Source of the DNA: Flavobacterium lindanitolerans
GTDB taxonomy: Bacteria > Bacteroidota > Bacteroidia > Flavobacteriales > Flavobacteriaceae
NCBI RefSeq assembly: GCF_002846575.1
Contig: NZ_PJND01000007.1
Coordinates: 248,001-312,000 of the forward strand
Length of the DNA: 64,000 nt
Direction: 5' to 3'
Under the pieces are notes generated by a model. It searched no databases. It was not told the origin of the DNA and worked only from the letters and a program-made list of their open reading frames with translations. Numbering within the stretch: the stretch's first letter is position 1; each line of letters starts with the position of its first letter. Positions 27,729 through 36,974 of the stretch are shown here, in pieces. The position numbers and the translations under genes were made by a program.

Positions 27729-29999
27729 TTACGGCTTAATAATTAACACCGAAGGCGTATTATTTAACCAAACGCTTTCCGAGTCAACCAATTTTTTCCA
27801 GCTATCAAGACTGATAATCATCAGGTCTTGTTTCTCCAGAAATTCTTTTTTCATGGTTTTTTCACCTGACATGGCTATATGGTTTGGAGCAATTTGCTCT
27901 ATAGCACGTATGCTTTCCTTAATTTCAGAGTTGTTTTTTATTTCTCCTGTAGGATCCAATACCGTTACCTGTGAGCCATTATTGTGAATCAGCTTCTGTG
28001 CGTATTCAATCAGGAATCGGTCTTCAGCAGAGAAAAGCGGCATGAACACCTGATCGATTTCGTCTAAATTTTTATCAACCAGAATACCAACCGGCATTTT
28101 GCTGTAGGCAATAATATGGCGTGTTCTCTCATCAAAAGGAGAGTTTTCAAACAATCCTTCTTTTCCTGTAAATTTATCGATAAGCCTGTCAGGATTTATG
28201 ATTCTTGTAGTATAGCCTAAAACTCTTCCCAATAATGTCCCTTCAAAAATAGACTGCCCTAATCCTATCAACAGCAAATCAAATTCGCCCTGGTTGGCAA
28301 TTTCGGTTATATCCGAATCAATATCTACTGATGCTTTAAAAAGTGTAATGATTTTTTGCTCCAGATTTTCGGCTTCATTAACAATAGGCTTGAACACTTC
28401 CTGTTCATAATGGCTGGCGTCAAATCCGTGCAGTTCGTTACTGGAAGACAAGTGCATTGCCGTAACGATGGCATTGCCATTTTGTTTTCTTACCAGACTG
28501 TTCGCTACTTTCAACAAGGAGATTCCCCTATCCGGAATCGCAAAAGAAAGCAATATCTTATACTTTATCTTGTTGCTTATTGTTTCCGGAATGATTGAGT
28601 TTTTGGTCTTGAAAATAAAATTAATCAAGTCTAATGCCGGGCCTGTCATAAAAGTCGTTACTAAAGCCATGATTACCATCATCGTAAAAATCATTGGTGA
28701 AAGTACGCCCAGTTCATAACCGATATTAAGGACGATTAACTCCATCAATCCACGGGTATTCATCAGCGCACCTATGTACAAACTGTCTCTCCAGTTTTGT
28801 CCCACAAATTTTGCAGCCAATGTACTTCCCAAAAATTTACCTGCTACTGCCACGGCAATAATTAATCCGGTTACCTTCCATAAATACGGATCATCCAAAA
28901 GACCGATTTCTGTTCTCAATCCGGTAAACACAAAAAATAGCGGAAGCAATACAATCAAGGCAACATCTTCTACTTTTTCAATAAAAATACTTCTGAATTT
29001 GGCACTTTCCGGCATAATTACACCCGCCATAAAAGCTCCAAACAGCGCATGAATTCCGATAACTTCTGTCACATAAGCCGAAATAATAAGTGTCAGAAAG
29101 AAAATAGCGACAACTGGTTTGCTCAATGTTTTTCTGGACGAATACAGGTCGCCTACTCTTTTCAGGAACGGCTTTACCACCATAATCATCAGGAATACAT
29201 AAGCCACAGCAAGAGCAATAATATACAGGGAACTTACAAAAGAACCGGCTTTAACAATAGCTATAACTGCCGCCAGAATACACCATGCTGTAATATCATC
29301 TGCCGCTGCACAAGTGATTACGATGCTTCCCAATTTTGTCTTGTGAATGCCTCTTTCCTGAACGATTCTAGCCAAAACCGGAAAGGCTGTGATACTCATC
29401 GCTATACCGCAAAAAAGTGCAAACGACAAAAACTCAACACCTTCAGGGGCAAAAGATTCATACATAAAATAGGCAAGCCCGATTCCCAGTGTAAAAGGGA
29501 AAATAATACTGGCGTGACTGATTACTACTGCGTCGTGCGCTTTATTTCTCAGGACTTTCAAATCCAGTTCCATACCTATAACAAACATGAAAAAAATCAG
29601 TCCAATCTGGCTTAGGAACTGCAAATTTCCAAGCGATGCTACCGGAAAAATGGTTTCTTTAAATTCCGGAAAGTACAATCCCAACAATGATGGCCCGAGA
29701 ACAATTCCTGCAATGATTTCACCAACTACCGATGGCTGACCAATTTTTCTGCAAATCCACCCAAAAAAACGGGCCACTAAAATAATGGTAAGTATCTGAG
29801 CCAACAAAATCGCCAATGGATGTTGCAAACTATGCTGCATCGAAAGGATAAACTCTTCCCATTGGGTTTTATCTGAAGTTTTTTCAATAATTGTCCTTCC
29901 ATGCTCCAGGTGTTTTCCCTTATCGAGGAACCAATACATTATTGCAGAAAAAACAGCTATCAGAAGAACATAAAAAATAGAATTTTTGTGCTTTTGCAT
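27729..29999 (-). CDS. CPA2-family cation:proton antiporter
   Basis: The protein is 756 residues from the ATG at 29999. An N-terminal region of about 13 hydrophobic helices carries the monovalent cation:proton antiporter-2 pattern (KefB/NapA type, with GIVLGPSLLG near residue 100 and CAAADDITAW near residue 230). It is followed by a C-terminal soluble region of about 270 residues resembling universal stress protein domains. No TrkA-N/RCK domain is evident. An extra 8 residues from a TTG at 30023 are unlikely, because that codon overlaps a near-consensus -7 box (GATATTTG on the minus strand, 30021-30028). Confidence 0.87.
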   Translation of the reverse strand: MQKHKNSIFYVLLIAVFSAIMYWFLDKGKHLEHGRTIIEKTSDKTQWEEFILSMQHSLQHPLAILLAQILTIILVARFFGWICRKIGQPSVVGEIIAGIVLGPSLLGLYFPEFKETIFPVASLGNLQFLSQIGLIFFMFVIGMELDLKVLRNKAHDAVVISHASIIFPFTLGIGLAYFMYESFAPEGVEFLSFALFCGIAMSITAFPVLARIVQERGIHKTKLGSIVITCAAADDITAWCILAAVIAIVKAGSFVSSLYIIALAVAYVFLMIMVVKPFLKRVGDLYSSRKTLSKPVVAIFFLTLIISAYVTEVIGIHALFGAFMAGVIMPESAKFRSIFIEKVEDVALIVLLPLFFVFTGLRTEIGLLDDPYLWKVTGLIIAVAVAGKFLGSTLAAKFVGQNWRDSLYIGALMNTRGLMELIVLNIGYELGVLSPMIFTMMVIMALVTTFMTGPALDLINFIFKTKNSIIPETISNKIKYKILLSFAIPDRGISLLKVANSLVRKQNGNAIVTAMHLSSSNELHGFDASHYEQEVFKPIVNEAENLEQKIITLFKASVDIDSDITEIANQGEFDLLLIGLGQSIFEGTLLGRVLGYTTRIINPDRLIDKFTGKEGLFENSPFDERTRHIIAYSKMPVGILVDKNLDEIDQVFMPLFSAEDRFLIEYAQKLIHNNGSQVTVLDPTGEIKNNSEIKESIRAIEQIAPNHIAMSGEKTMKKEFLEKQDLMIISLDSWKKLVDSESVWLNNTPSVLIIKP

Positions 30000-30110
30000 G
30001 AGGTAAGTAATTTGTTGTTGCAAATATCTGTATTGAAAATCTCTTACAAATTGATTTTGTAAAATACTTTGGGGCTATTGTAACAAGAAGGAAAAATTTT
30101 GTAATAAAAC

Positions 30111-30830
30111 TCAAATATTGACTTTACACAAGAAATCGGAACGGTAAATATCGCTTAAAAAAAGTACCAGATTCTTTCCGTTTTTATCCATAATTGTAGC
30201 CGTAATTTCATCATGTGCAAAGAATTTAACCGTCTTCATGGCGATAATCTCCTTCTTATTGATTCGGCAAAAATCAGCTTTGGGTAAATGAGAAAGCAAT
30301 TTGGCAAAAGTGATATTTTTGAGCAGGATTATATTTCCATCCTTCATTAAAACTTCCTTGTCGCGACTGTCCGTTTCTGATGGCTGTATGTATAAAATCT
30401 GGTCAAAAAACAGCAGCGCTTTTCCTTTATCCGTATTCAACTGAACAAACTTCTTGTTGGTTGCTTTCTTGTTGTTTTTTTCCAACGCCTTGACCACGGC
30501 TTTCTGTAACCGTTCTTTCTTTACCGGTTTGGTAATGTAATCGATAGCCTCTATATCAAAAGCATCGGCAGCATACTCTTTGTAGGCCGTCGTAAAGATG
30601 ACCATTTTATCTTTCAACAGATTGGCAACGCTAAGACCGTCAATACCCGGCATTTCGATATCTGTTATGCAGAGGTCAAAATCCAGGTTGGCCATTTCGG
30701 CAAGCAATTTTTCAGGATTGTCAAAAGCTTTCACGACTTCCAGTTCCGGAATCTGTTCGCAAAGCATTTTGAGATAAGTCAATCCCGGCAATTCATCGTC
30801 CAGCAGCAAGCATTTGAGCTTTGTATTCAA
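30111..30830 (-). CDS. LytTR-family response regulator
   Basis: This 239-residue protein has an N-terminal receiver domain: the acidic pair DDE near residue 11, the phospho-acceptor Asp in CITDIEMPG near residue 57, and a conserved Lys in ITKPVKKERL near residue 103. A C-terminal LytTR DNA-binding domain covers about residues 140-239. The start is a TTG at 30830 lying inside the upstream kinase gene, a 38-nt overlap. A stop occurs two codons further upstream in this frame, so no ATG is available. Overlap and order show it is the partner of the adjacent kinase. Confidence 0.9.
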   Translation of the reverse strand: MNTKLKCLLLDDELPGLTYLKMLCEQIPELEVVKAFDNPEKLLAEMANLDFDLCITDIEMPGIDGLSVANLLKDKMVIFTTAYKEYAADAFDIEAIDYITKPVKKERLQKAVVKALEKNNKKATNKKFVQLNTDKGKALLFFDQILYIQPSETDSRDKEVLMKDGNIILLKNITFAKLLSHLPKADFCRINKKEIIAMKTVKFFAHDEITATIMDKNGKNLVLFLSDIYRSDFLCKVNI

Positions 30831-31566
30831 GTAAGTCTATTTTTAGGTGAGCAATATAAACATCGTCCTCGATAAATTTATCGAGCTTGTAATTATTGTT
30901 ATAAATTATTTTAAGTCGCTGGTCAAGCGTATTTGAACCCAATCCGCTATATTCTTTTTTCAAAGTCCGGTGGTCGGATATTTTATTGGAAACGGTAAGG
31001 TAAAAACAGCTGTCCCGAAATTCAAATACGATGGAGATAAAAGCATCAGGACTTTTCAAATCAGCGTGCTTGAATGCATTTTCAATCAAATCAATCGAAA
31101 TCATGGGCGCTAAAATCGGCTGTTCATAAAGCAATTCCGCCTCTTTGATTTTCGTTTTTACTTTTAATTCAAAAAGCGGACTGACCTTAATTTTATTGAT
31201 TTCAATCAGGTTTAACGCAAACTCTATTTCTTCTCTAGGAGAAACAAATTTTTTCTGGCTTTCATACAAGATATAATCCAGAACATTTGCCAACTTGTCA
31301 AGCGCATGATAGGTCTGATAGGCATGCGATTGTATCGAATTCAGTATGTTCTTAAAAAGATGCGGATTTAGTTTTGATTCCAGAGTTTCTAATTTCAGTC
31401 CATTGACTTTCACTTCAAGCGTATTATACTTTTCCTCAAATTCTCTTCTTTGGGCTTTTGCCTTTTTTAATTTGTAAATAAGAAAAAATACAAGAATCAC
31501 GAGAATTATGATAAACACAATCCCGATGACATACAGCGTATCTGAGACCAAAATATTGGTTTTCAT
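30793..31566 (-). CDS. LytS-type sensor histidine kinase
   Basis: This 257-residue kinase has one N-terminal membrane helix (about residues 9-31), a coiled-coil linker (about 34-58), and a His_kinase domain. The phospho-acceptor region reads NPHLFKNILNSIQ near residue 67, the N box is IENAFKHA near residue 160, and a glycine box GLGSNTLDQRL lies near residue 205. It has no extracellular sensor domain, so the signal is probably sensed in or at the membrane. Its 3' end overlaps the LytTR regulator by 38 nt. Confidence 0.87.
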   Translation of the reverse strand: MKTNILVSDTLYVIGIVFIIILVILVFFLIYKLKKAKAQRREFEEKYNTLEVKVNGLKLETLESKLNPHLFKNILNSIQSHAYQTYHALDKLANVLDYILYESQKKFVSPREEIEFALNLIEINKIKVSPLFELKVKTKIKEAELLYEQPILAPMISIDLIENAFKHADLKSPDAFISIVFEFRDSCFYLTVSNKISDHRTLKKEYSGLGSNTLDQRLKIIYNNNYKLDKFIEDDVYIAHLKIDLLEYKAQMLAAGR

Positions 31567-31648
31567 TTTTATTTTTTTGTAAAATTAGAGAAAAAAACGG
31601 AATACAGACTTGACAACACAACAGGCATCTCCTGACTGATTTTTTTAT

Positions 31649-31656
31649 TATCTTTG
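31649..31656 (+). promoter_or_regulatory. Promoter -7 box for asnS
   Basis: TATCTTTG matches TAnnTTTG exactly, 75 nt before the ATG at 31732. The leader contains GCG-AAA-AGCC / GGCT-CGC, a bulged 7-bp hairpin at about 31674-31698. Confidence 0.55.
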
Positions 31657-31731
31657 CGTTCTGTTTTTCAGAGCGAAAAGCCTGTCTTTTGGCTCGCAGG
31701 AATAAATCAAAACTATTTTATAACATTAAAA

Positions 31732-33165
31732 ATGAAACACACAAAAGTTAAGGAGCTATTGAATAGTGCTCAAACATTGCAGGAAGTTTATGTAAAAGGC
31801 TGGGTAAGAACATTCAGAAATAATCAATTTATTGCTTTGAATGATGGCTCGACTATAAATAATATCCAATGTGTGGTTGATTTTGAAAATACTCCGGCTG
31901 AAACGCTAAAACGTATCACTACCGGAGCGGCAGTGGCTTTAAAAGGTTCTTTGACAGAAAGCAAAGGTGCCGGCCAGAAATATGAAATTCAGGTAACAAG
32001 CCTGGAAATTTTGGGTGATTCCGATCCTGAAAAATTCCCGATGCAGCCTAAAAAGCATACGCTTGAATTTTTGCGTGCCAACGCTCACTTGCGCGTTAGA
32101 ACCAATGCTTTTGGTGCTATTATGAGAGTGCGTTCGGTATTGTCTTTTGCCGTACATCAATATTTTCAGGAAAAAGGTTTCGTATATGTAAACACTCCGG
32201 TAATTACAGGAGCTGATGCAGAAGGTGCCGGTGAAATGTTCCAGGTGACATCGTTGCCTTTAGACAATCTGCCAAGAACAGAAGAAGGACATATCGACTA
32301 TAAAAAAGATTTCTTTGGAAAGCACACCAACCTAACCGTTTCCGGACAGTTGGAAGGCGAAACTTTTGCAATGGCTTTAGGGCAGATTTATACATTTGGA
32401 CCTACATTCAGAGCTGAAAACTCCAATACTTCCCGTCACCTGGCGGAATTTTGGATGATTGAGCCGGAAGTAGCATTCAATGATCTGGATGACAACATGG
32501 ATTTGGCGGAAGATTTTATCCAGTATGTAATTAAATACACAATGGATAAATGTGCTGACGACCTGAAATTTTTAGAAGGCCGTTTATTAGAAGAAGAAAA
32601 ATCAAAGCCTCAAGCGGAAAGAAGTGAAATGACTTTGCTTGAAAAATTGAACTTTGTTTTGGAAAACAATTTCAAGCGCGTTTCTTATACCGAAGCTATC
32701 GACATTTTAAAGAATTCAACTCCTAATAAAAAGAAAAAGTTCCAGTATATCATTGAGGAATGGGGCGCTGACTTACAATCTGAACACGAACGTTTCCTTG
32801 TTGAAAAGCATTTCAAATGTCCGGTAATCCTTTACGATTACCCGGCAAACATCAAAGCTTTTTACATGCGTTTGAACGAAGACGGAAAAACAGTTCGCGC
32901 TATGGATATCCTTTTCCCGGGTATTGGAGAAATCGTAGGTGGTTCTCAAAGAGAAGAGCGCTATGATGTTTTGGTTGAAAAAATGAAAACATTAGGGATA
33001 GACGAAGAAGAACTTTGGTGGTATTTAGATACCCGTCGTTTCGGAACGGCTGTTCATAGCGGTTTTGGTCTTGGATTTGAAAGACTGGTACTGTTTGTAA
33101 CCGGAATGACAAATATCAGAGATGTAATTCCTTTTCCTAGGACTCCTGGAAATGCTGAGTTTTAA
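31732..33165 (+). CDS. asnS: Asparaginyl-tRNA synthetase
   Basis: This 477-residue class IIb synthetase has an N-terminal OB-fold anticodon-binding domain (about residues 15-105). The catalytic core contains motif 2 [18 protein letters not shown] near residue 225 and motif 3 [12 protein letters not shown] near residue 445. A longer reading from 31654 would start inside the promoter box. The gene is bounded by a strong terminator at 33188-33219. Confidence 0.95.
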   Translation: MKHTKVKELLNSAQTLQEVYVKGWVRTFRNNQFIALNDGSTINNIQCVVDFENTPAETLKRITTGAAVALKGSLTESKGAGQKYEIQVTSLEILGDSDPEKFPMQPKKHTLEFLRANAHLRVRTNAFGAIMRVRSVLSFAVHQYFQEKGFVYVNTPVITGADAEGAGEMFQVTSLPLDNLPRTEEGHIDYKKDFFGKHTNLTVSGQLEGETFAMALGQIYTFGPTFRAENSNTSRHLAEFWMIEPEVAFNDLDDNMDLAEDFIQYVIKYTMDKCADDLKFLEGRLLEEEKSKPQAERSEMTLLEKLNFVLENNFKRVSYTEAIDILKNSTPNKKKKFQYIIEEWGADLQSEHERFLVEKHFKCPVILYDYPANIKAFYMRLNEDGKTVRAMDILFPGIGEIVGGSQREERYDVLVEKMKTLGIDEEELWWYLDTRRFGTAVHSGFGLGFERLVLFVTGMTNIRDVIPFPRTPGNAEF

Positions 33166-33187
33166 AACTTAAAATATTATATATTAT

Positions 33188-33219
33188 ATCCCGCTTTCGA
33201 AAGAAGCGGGATTTTTTTT
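33188..33219 (+). terminator. Rho-independent terminator of asnS
   Basis: The stem ATCCCGCTT/AAGCGGGAT (33188-33196 with 33204-33212) is followed by eight T. Confidence 0.9.
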
Positions 33220-33360
33220 GCCACTCCAGAACAATTAACAAATCTAGCACCATTAAACAACTTCATTTTAACTTATTGATTCACTATATTTTATATCTTA
33301 GTATTTAAGAATATCCCTACAGTATCTTAAATTAAACAATAACATATAAACAATTAAAAT

Positions 33361-34752
33361 ATGCAAGTAATCAACAATATCCAAGCATTAAGAGGAGTCA
33401 TTGGAACTAACGATGGTGATGTTTGTTATGTAACAGACTATATTGGAAATAACGATGGTGGTGGAGGTCATTTTGTCTGGAGAATAGCCGGTTTTACAAC
33501 CGCAACAGATAATGGCGGCACAATTATAGTTCCAGGTGGTGCTAATCCAACAAACGGAAGATGGGTACGAAATATTGAGGGAACCGCAATTAATGTCAGA
33601 TGGTTTGGAATTCTTGGAAGAGAATCAGACGCAGATTATTCCGATCAATTAAATAACCTAATAAACACCTATAAACAAAAACCAGCTGAATGGATTGGTG
33701 GTGTTCGAATCATGTTTCCACGAGGCTATTATCGATTCAGAAACATAAAAATCCCCTCTGGTTTTACTTTGGTTGGCGAGCAAACTGCGAGACACAATTG
33801 GACTCCAAATGCTCCCTTAATAATACGCCCTGCAATGGGTTCTTCCGGCACAGAAGATTGTATTTTTGAATTCGAAAAAAACGCTACGGAAAATGCCAGC
33901 CTTGAAAATCTATATATAGATGGCGACTCTCAAAATCCGCAGGGTGCTGGACTAAAGGCAGCGGTAATTTTTAATGGAAAATTTTGTTCTTTAATAAATA
34001 ATAATATTGTCAATTGTGCCAAACATGCCGTGTTTGGATCTCCCGGGGTTTCCAGAATTGAAAACAATAATCTTCATGGCCTAAAAGCAGCAACTGGTTA
34101 TGGGAATGATTCCTCAACTGACAGAGGCTTTTTAGGCTCCTTACATTTACAAAGCTTTGTTGATGGGTGGATTATAAATAATGAAATTGGAGCTACAAGC
34201 ACCTATCTTGACTTTAAAGATCCTAACAGAAAAGGTGTAGCTGTTTTTATCAAAGGTTTGGAGGCCTCAGTTGTAAGTGGCAATATTTTTGAAAATGGAG
34301 ATCTTGCCGCATTTTTTATGGACGGCGGTTTTAATTATTTATCCGGAAACCGATACGAATTGAGCATGAGTACGGGACTAGAGTTATATAATATGTTTCA
34401 ATGTAATTTTCATGGAGAGCGTTTTACGAACAACAGCTTGAAAACAGTTGGCCGATATGACGATCTAGTCGTAAATCAAAATTGTGCTAACAACACTTTT
34501 ATTTCGCCTACTTTTACAAAAACATATAATCCTGGGTTGGCAGATTTGCATATTGATGGCAAGGTCAGGTACAATATAACCAACTATGGAAATAATTCCG
34601 GAGTATGGAAAAACATATTTATTTCACCTTACTTTACCAATATTGGAACCCTAGATCCTAATCCTTCCTATCCTAAAAATCCGGGACGAAAATATGCTTT
34701 AACTCCTTATTGCGTTAATCCTTCTGAAGTAGACCCATATATTATAGATTAA
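33361..34752 (+). CDS. Right-handed beta-helix protein, tailspike/pectate-lyase-like
   Basis: This 463-residue protein has no signal peptide and no type IX secretion C-terminal domain that I can see. The first 80 residues contain GTNDGDVCYVTDY and NDGGGGHFVW, the capping segment found in front of phage tailspike and Pectate_lyase_3-type beta-helices. The rest shows repeated Asn- and Gly-rich short strands (for example SLINNNIVNC and VVSGNIFENG) expected of a right-handed beta-helix. The nearby promoter match is weak (TATCTTAG at 33294-33301). It stands alone between asnS and rpoN, each with its own signals, and ends with a strong hairpin. It could be a polysaccharide lyase, a domesticated phage receptor-binding protein or part of a contractile particle. 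None of these can be chosen from sequence alone. Confidence 0.7.
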   Translation: MQVINNIQALRGVIGTNDGDVCYVTDYIGNNDGGGGHFVWRIAGFTTATDNGGTIIVPGGANPTNGRWVRNIEGTAINVRWFGILGRESDADYSDQLNNLINTYKQKPAEWIGGVRIMFPRGYYRFRNIKIPSGFTLVGEQTARHNWTPNAPLIIRPAMGSSGTEDCIFEFEKNATENASLENLYIDGDSQNPQGAGLKAAVIFNGKFCSLINNNIVNCAKHAVFGSPGVSRIENNNLHGLKAATGYGNDSSTDRGFLGSLHLQSFVDGWIINNEIGATSTYLDFKDPNRKGVAVFIKGLEASVVSGNIFENGDLAAFFMDGGFNYLSGNRYELSMSTGLELYNMFQCNFHGERFTNNSLKTVGRYDDLVVNQNCANNTFISPTFTKTYNPGLADLHIDGKVRYNITNYGNNSGVWKNIFISPYFTNIGTLDPNPSYPKNPGRKYALTPYCVNPSEVDPYIID

Positions 34753-34809
34753 AAGCAGCATTTAAAAAGCTGAGTTTTTTAAAAATCAATACATTATCAC
34801 AACCCTACC

Positions 34810-34847
34810 AAAAATGGCACAAGTTTATCTTAACGTGTGCCATTTTT
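34810..34847 (+). terminator. Rho-independent terminator of the beta-helix gene
   Basis: A perfect 12-bp stem AAAAATGGCACA/TGTGCCATTTTT (34810-34821 with 34836-34847) has a 14-nt loop. The T run is part of the stem end. Confidence 0.8.
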
Positions 34848-34860
34848 AGTTGAAAATGTT

Positions 34861-34868
34861 TAAATTTG
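34861..34868 (+). promoter_or_regulatory. Promoter -7 box for rpoN
   Basis: TAAATTTG matches TAnnTTTG exactly, 27 nt before the rpoN ATG. Confidence 0.6.
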
Positions 34869-34895
34869 AACTATAAATACCAAATAACTCAATAG

Positions 34896-36362
34896 ATGCT
34901 TAAGCAGTTTTTACAACTTAAATTGTCCCAGAAATTATCTCCACAGCAAATTCAGCTGATGAAGCTAATCCAATTGCCTACGCAAGCTTTTGAACAACGA
35001 TTAAAAGAAGAAATGGTGGAAAATCCGGCATTGGAAGCCGGGAAGGAAGAGGATGAATACGAAAGAGACGAATTCGAAAACGATGATTATGACGAATATG
35101 ATGAATTCGACAATGACAGAATTGATGCCGAAGACATCAACATTGATGAATATTTAAGCAATGACGAAACGCCTGATTATAAACTTCAGGCAAACAATTA
35201 CAGCGATGACGATGAAGACCGCAGCATGCCTTTTGCAGCGCCTGTGAGTTTCCATCAGGACCTTATCAATCAGTTGAATACTTTTATACTGAATGACGAA
35301 GAACGCGAAATCGCAGAGTTTTTAGTGGGCAGTATTGACGATATGGGCTACATCCGCAGAAGCGTTCCCGATATTGTTGACGATATGGCATTTACTCAGG
35401 GAATTTACACCGATGAGAAAAATGTGGAACGAATACTCCATATCATTCATGAATTAGAACCTTCCGGAGTAGGCGCGCGCGACCTACAAGAGTGTCTTTT
35501 GTTACAGCTAAAACACAAAACGCCAACCGAATCTGTTGAATTGGCTATTGATATTTTGGAGAATCAATTCGAATCTTTTACCAAAAAACATTACGACAAA
35601 TTACTTCAAAAATATGGTGTTTCACAAGACCAGTTGAAGAAAGCCATTGATGAGATTGAAAAGCTGAACCCAAAACCGGGCGGTGCTTTTACCGGAAACA
35701 ATAAGATGATTGAACATATTGTTCCTGATTTCACTATCCGGATTGTTGATGGCGAACTGGAATTGACCTTAAACGGGCGAAATGCTCCCGAACTACACGT
35801 TTCCAAAGACTATCAGGAAATGATGCAGACTTATAAGGCCTCCCGTGACAAGTCAAGCCAGCAGAAAGAGGCCGTACAATTCATTAAGCAAAAACTGGAT
35901 TCAGCCAAATGGTTTATCGATGCTATTCGTCAGCGTCAGGAAACCTTATTTGTGACGATGAATGCCATCATGCACTACCAGCAGGAATATTTCCTTGACG
36001 GTGATGAAACCAAGTTGAAACCGATGATTCTAAAAGATATTGCCGATATGATTGGTCTTGATATCTCTACAGTTTCCCGCGTGGCAAACAGCAAATATGT
36101 AGAAACTCCTTATGGCACAAAACTGATTAAGGAATTCTTTTCTGAAGCCATGAAAAATGACCAGGGTGAAGATGTTTCTACTTTGGAAATCAAGAAAATA
36201 TTGCAGAATGTCATTGAGGAAGAAGACAAGCAGAAACCGTTGCCTGATGACCAATTAGCCGAAATATTAAAGGAAAAAGGCTATCCGATTGCCAGAAGGA
36301 CAATTGCAAAATACCGAGAGCAATTAGATATTCCTGTCGCACGAATGAGGAAGAAAATATAG
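34896..36362 (+). CDS. rpoN: RNA polymerase sigma-54 factor
   Basis: This 488-residue sigma-54 has a Gln/Leu-rich region I (residues about 1-50) that contacts the activator. A strongly acidic region II covers about residues 50-115, followed by the core-binding region. The C-terminal RpoN box reads ARRTIAKYRE near residue 468. A HTH just before it contains DISTVSRVANSKY, near residue 388. The next gene starts 3 nt after the stop. Confidence 0.96.
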   Translation: MLKQFLQLKLSQKLSPQQIQLMKLIQLPTQAFEQRLKEEMVENPALEAGKEEDEYERDEFENDDYDEYDEFDNDRIDAEDINIDEYLSNDETPDYKLQANNYSDDDEDRSMPFAAPVSFHQDLINQLNTFILNDEEREIAEFLVGSIDDMGYIRRSVPDIVDDMAFTQGIYTDEKNVERILHIIHELEPSGVGARDLQECLLLQLKHKTPTESVELAIDILENQFESFTKKHYDKLLQKYGVSQDQLKKAIDEIEKLNPKPGGAFTGNNKMIEHIVPDFTIRIVDGELELTLNGRNAPELHVSKDYQEMMQTYKASRDKSSQQKEAVQFIKQKLDSAKWFIDAIRQRQETLFVTMNAIMHYQQEYFLDGDETKLKPMILKDIADMIGLDISTVSRVANSKYVETPYGTKLIKEFFSEAMKNDQGEDVSTLEIKKILQNVIEEEDKQKPLPDDQLAEILKEKGYPIARRTIAKYREQLDIPVARMRKKI

Positions 36363-36365
36363 ATA

Positions 36366-36974
36366 GTGAAAAGACTGCTTTCTATAATTTCCTATGTTTT
36401 CCATCCGATGTTTATTTCGGTATATGCAGTCCTGCTCTATTTTTTTTTCCTCACAGAACGATACCATCCCTATCAGGAAGTTTTTTTGGTCACGATTCAG
36501 GTTATCATATTAACAATCCTGATTCCGATTTCCATATTTTATTTCCTTATGACTCTGGGCAGGGCCAATTCTTTTATGCTTTCGGAAATTTCGCAACGAA
36601 AAATCCCATTGGCTGTAAATATCCTATTGCTTTATATACTGATTCGGGAAAGCATTCGCATTGAACTTATCCCTGAGCTTTATTATTTTTTCTTTGGAGC
36701 TTTGGTCAGCACGGTTTTAGCCTTACTTTTCGTTTTTATCAACCTGAAGGCAAGCATACACATGATTGCAATTAGTTCGATAACCGTTTTTGCAATCGGA
36801 TTTAGTCTGCATACACAAACCAATCATATTTATCTGGTTGCTTTTCTCCTGTTACTAAACGGAATTGTGGCCACTTCAAGATTGTCGATGAAAGCCCATG
36901 ACACCAAAGAATTGATAGTGGGATTTTTATCCGGAGTGATACCCCAAATAGGACTTCTTTATTTTTGGTTATAG
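36366..36974 (+). CDS. PAP2-like integral membrane protein
   Basis: This 202-residue protein has about six hydrophobic helices and starts with a GTG 3 nt after rpoN, so it is translationally coupled. Two weak PAP2 phosphatase traces can be seen: KASIH near residue 125 in place of the PSGH motif, and SRLSMKAHDTKE near residue 172 in place of SRxxxxxHxxxD. Several catalytic residues deviate, so activity is doubtful. It overlaps the convergent OMP gene by 6 nt. Naming is tentative. Confidence 0.5.
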   Translation: MKRLLSIISYVFHPMFISVYAVLLYFFFLTERYHPYQEVFLVTIQVIILTILIPISIFYFLMTLGRANSFMLSEISQRKIPLAVNILLLYILIRESIRIELIPELYYFFFGALVSTVLALLFVFINLKASIHMIAISSITVFAIGFSLHTQTNHIYLVAFLLLLNGIVATSRLSMKAHDTKELIVGFLSGVIPQIGLLYFWL

